Shown one piece after another: positions 63,625 through 64,000 of a stretch of DNA of 64,000 nt. Under the pieces are notes generated by a model. It had not been told where the DNA came from, did not search any database, and saw only the letters and a list, made by a program, of their open reading frames with translations. Source of the DNA: a bacterium (GTDB lineage: Bacteria; Bdellovibrionota; Bacteriovoracia; Bacteriovoracales; Bacteriovoracaceae). The number at the start of each line of letters is the position of its first letter. The first letter of the stretch is position 1. The DNA lies in assembly GCA_030425045.1 (NCBI GenBank), contig JAUHVL010000003.1, forward strand, positions 1-64,000, read 5' to 3'. Both the position numbers and the translations under genes were made by a program.

Positions 63625-64000
63625 ATGGATCAGTATACAACCATAGCTGGACACCTCGCTTATTCACTTATTTTTGTTTCTTTTTTGATGAGAAGTATAT
63701 TGGCCATTAGGGTTTTTGCCATCACAGCTTCATTCGCTTCTATTTATTATAATTATCATGTCAATGTTGATCCACTTTGGGTTCCCATACAGTGGAATAT
63801 TGTTTTTACGGCGATAAATATTTTTCATATTGGATTAATAATTTGGGAGAAGAGATCTGTTCGCTTAACAGGTCATCATAAAGAAATTCATGCGAAGTTT
63901 TTTAATGACCTAAATCCAGGTGAGTACTTAAAGCTAGCTAACATGGGACACTTAAGAACAAGTGATCATGAAGAAGTATTAATACATGAAAAAACTGAAA
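63625..64000 (+). CDS. Popeye-like/cyclic-nucleotide-binding membrane protein (3' end cut by window)
   Basis: An open frame from the ATG at 63625 to the window end (125 codons seen). Three hydrophobic segments (about residues 8-24, 28-44 and 54-75) precede a soluble part. YSLIFVSFLMRSILAIR and PLWVPIQWNIVFTAINIFH are close to the membrane part of Popeye-domain proteins, which carry a cyclic-nucleotide-binding-like fold after it. The C-terminal domain is outside the window, so the call is provisional. Confidence 0.6.
   Translation, partial: MDQYTTIAGHLAYSLIFVSFLMRSILAIRVFAITASFASIYYNYHVNVDPLWVPIQWNIVFTAINIFHIGLIIWEKRSVRLTGHHKEIHAKFFNDLNPGEYLKLANMGHLRTSDHEEVLIHEKTE

Noticed and set aside
1-64000. 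CRISPR array, rRNA, tRNA or insertion sequence
   Set aside because: No regularly spaced repeats, no cloverleaf or rRNA sequence and no transposase reading frame were seen.

Overview
The window is AT-rich DNA from a Gram-negative, aerobic or microaerobic bacterium. Gene content resembles the Bdellovibrionota (Bacteriovorax/Halobacteriovorax-like): a cbb3 oxidase with fused CcoNO, a prepilin joined to an intramolecular chaperone, many small secreted proteins, a TonB receptor and a GDP-heptose type glycan locus. The assignment is an inference from gene content and base composition, not from a marker-gene comparison. I see no rRNA, tRNA, CRISPR array or transposase.

Layout. 1-5557 holds housekeeping genes: a flavoprotein cut by the window edge, dapF, a DUF1499 lipoprotein, tlyA, a LOG-family protein, cytochrome c, gamma-carbonic anhydrase, a short HPF and a DksA-like protein. 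5544-20482 is the most unusual part. It is a dense accessory locus with six radical SAM enzymes (one with a likely cobalamin-binding domain), two related 2OG-Fe(II) oxygenases, several unknown proteins, a prepilin/S74-chaperone chimera with a tail-fibre-like partner, and a 205-residue candidate precursor ending in three CXXX repeats (CHSS, CHSS, CHGS). I read it as an undescribed RiPP or protein-modification system. 20486-22942 holds an ABC-F ATPase and a nucleotidyltransferase/RHH pair. 22955-30669 is a minus-strand cbb3 oxidase operon (ccoI-S-NO-Q-P-G, a SafE-like protein and a 41-aa membrane peptide). 30816-37554 has thiL, tldD/tldE, a frameshifted response regulator, an HD hydrolase and metG. 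An inverted-repeat-bounded, MITE-like segment lies at 37628-37808. 37884-39551 is an acyl-CoA ligase. 40062-47627 is a surface-glycan locus: cupin epimerase, three SDR epimerases, methyltransferase, heptose kinase, heptose-1-P guanylyltransferase and flippase. 47622-49667 is a TonB-dependent receptor under a TPP riboswitch. 49764-64000 carries a pilin, a cysteine-peptidase-like protein, a persulfide dioxygenase-like protein, a PadR/HAAS/DUF4097 operon, a rifampin-phosphotransferase-like dikinase coupled to a PQQ-type propeller, a rhomboid protease, a CBS protein, a PHB-depolymerase-like esterase, an outer-membrane porin and the start of a Popeye-like protein.

How genes may work together. The SPASM enzymes at 6638-7726 and 18056-19135 are paralogues on the two sides of the accessory locus. 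The latter lies 4 bases upstream of the CXXX precursor, which is followed by an unknown protein whose ribosome-binding site sits in the last codons of the precursor. This three-gene unit is the clearest substrate/enzyme pairing. The cobalamin-type radical SAM, another radical SAM and a 2OG oxygenase form a second tightly overlapping unit (12558-15773). Three more radical SAM genes overlap head to tail at 5544-8630. The TPP riboswitch suggests that the outer-membrane receptor imports thiamin or a precursor; thiL is in the same window. Start codons were chosen from ribosome-binding sites and family N-termini where the longest ORF looked wrong.
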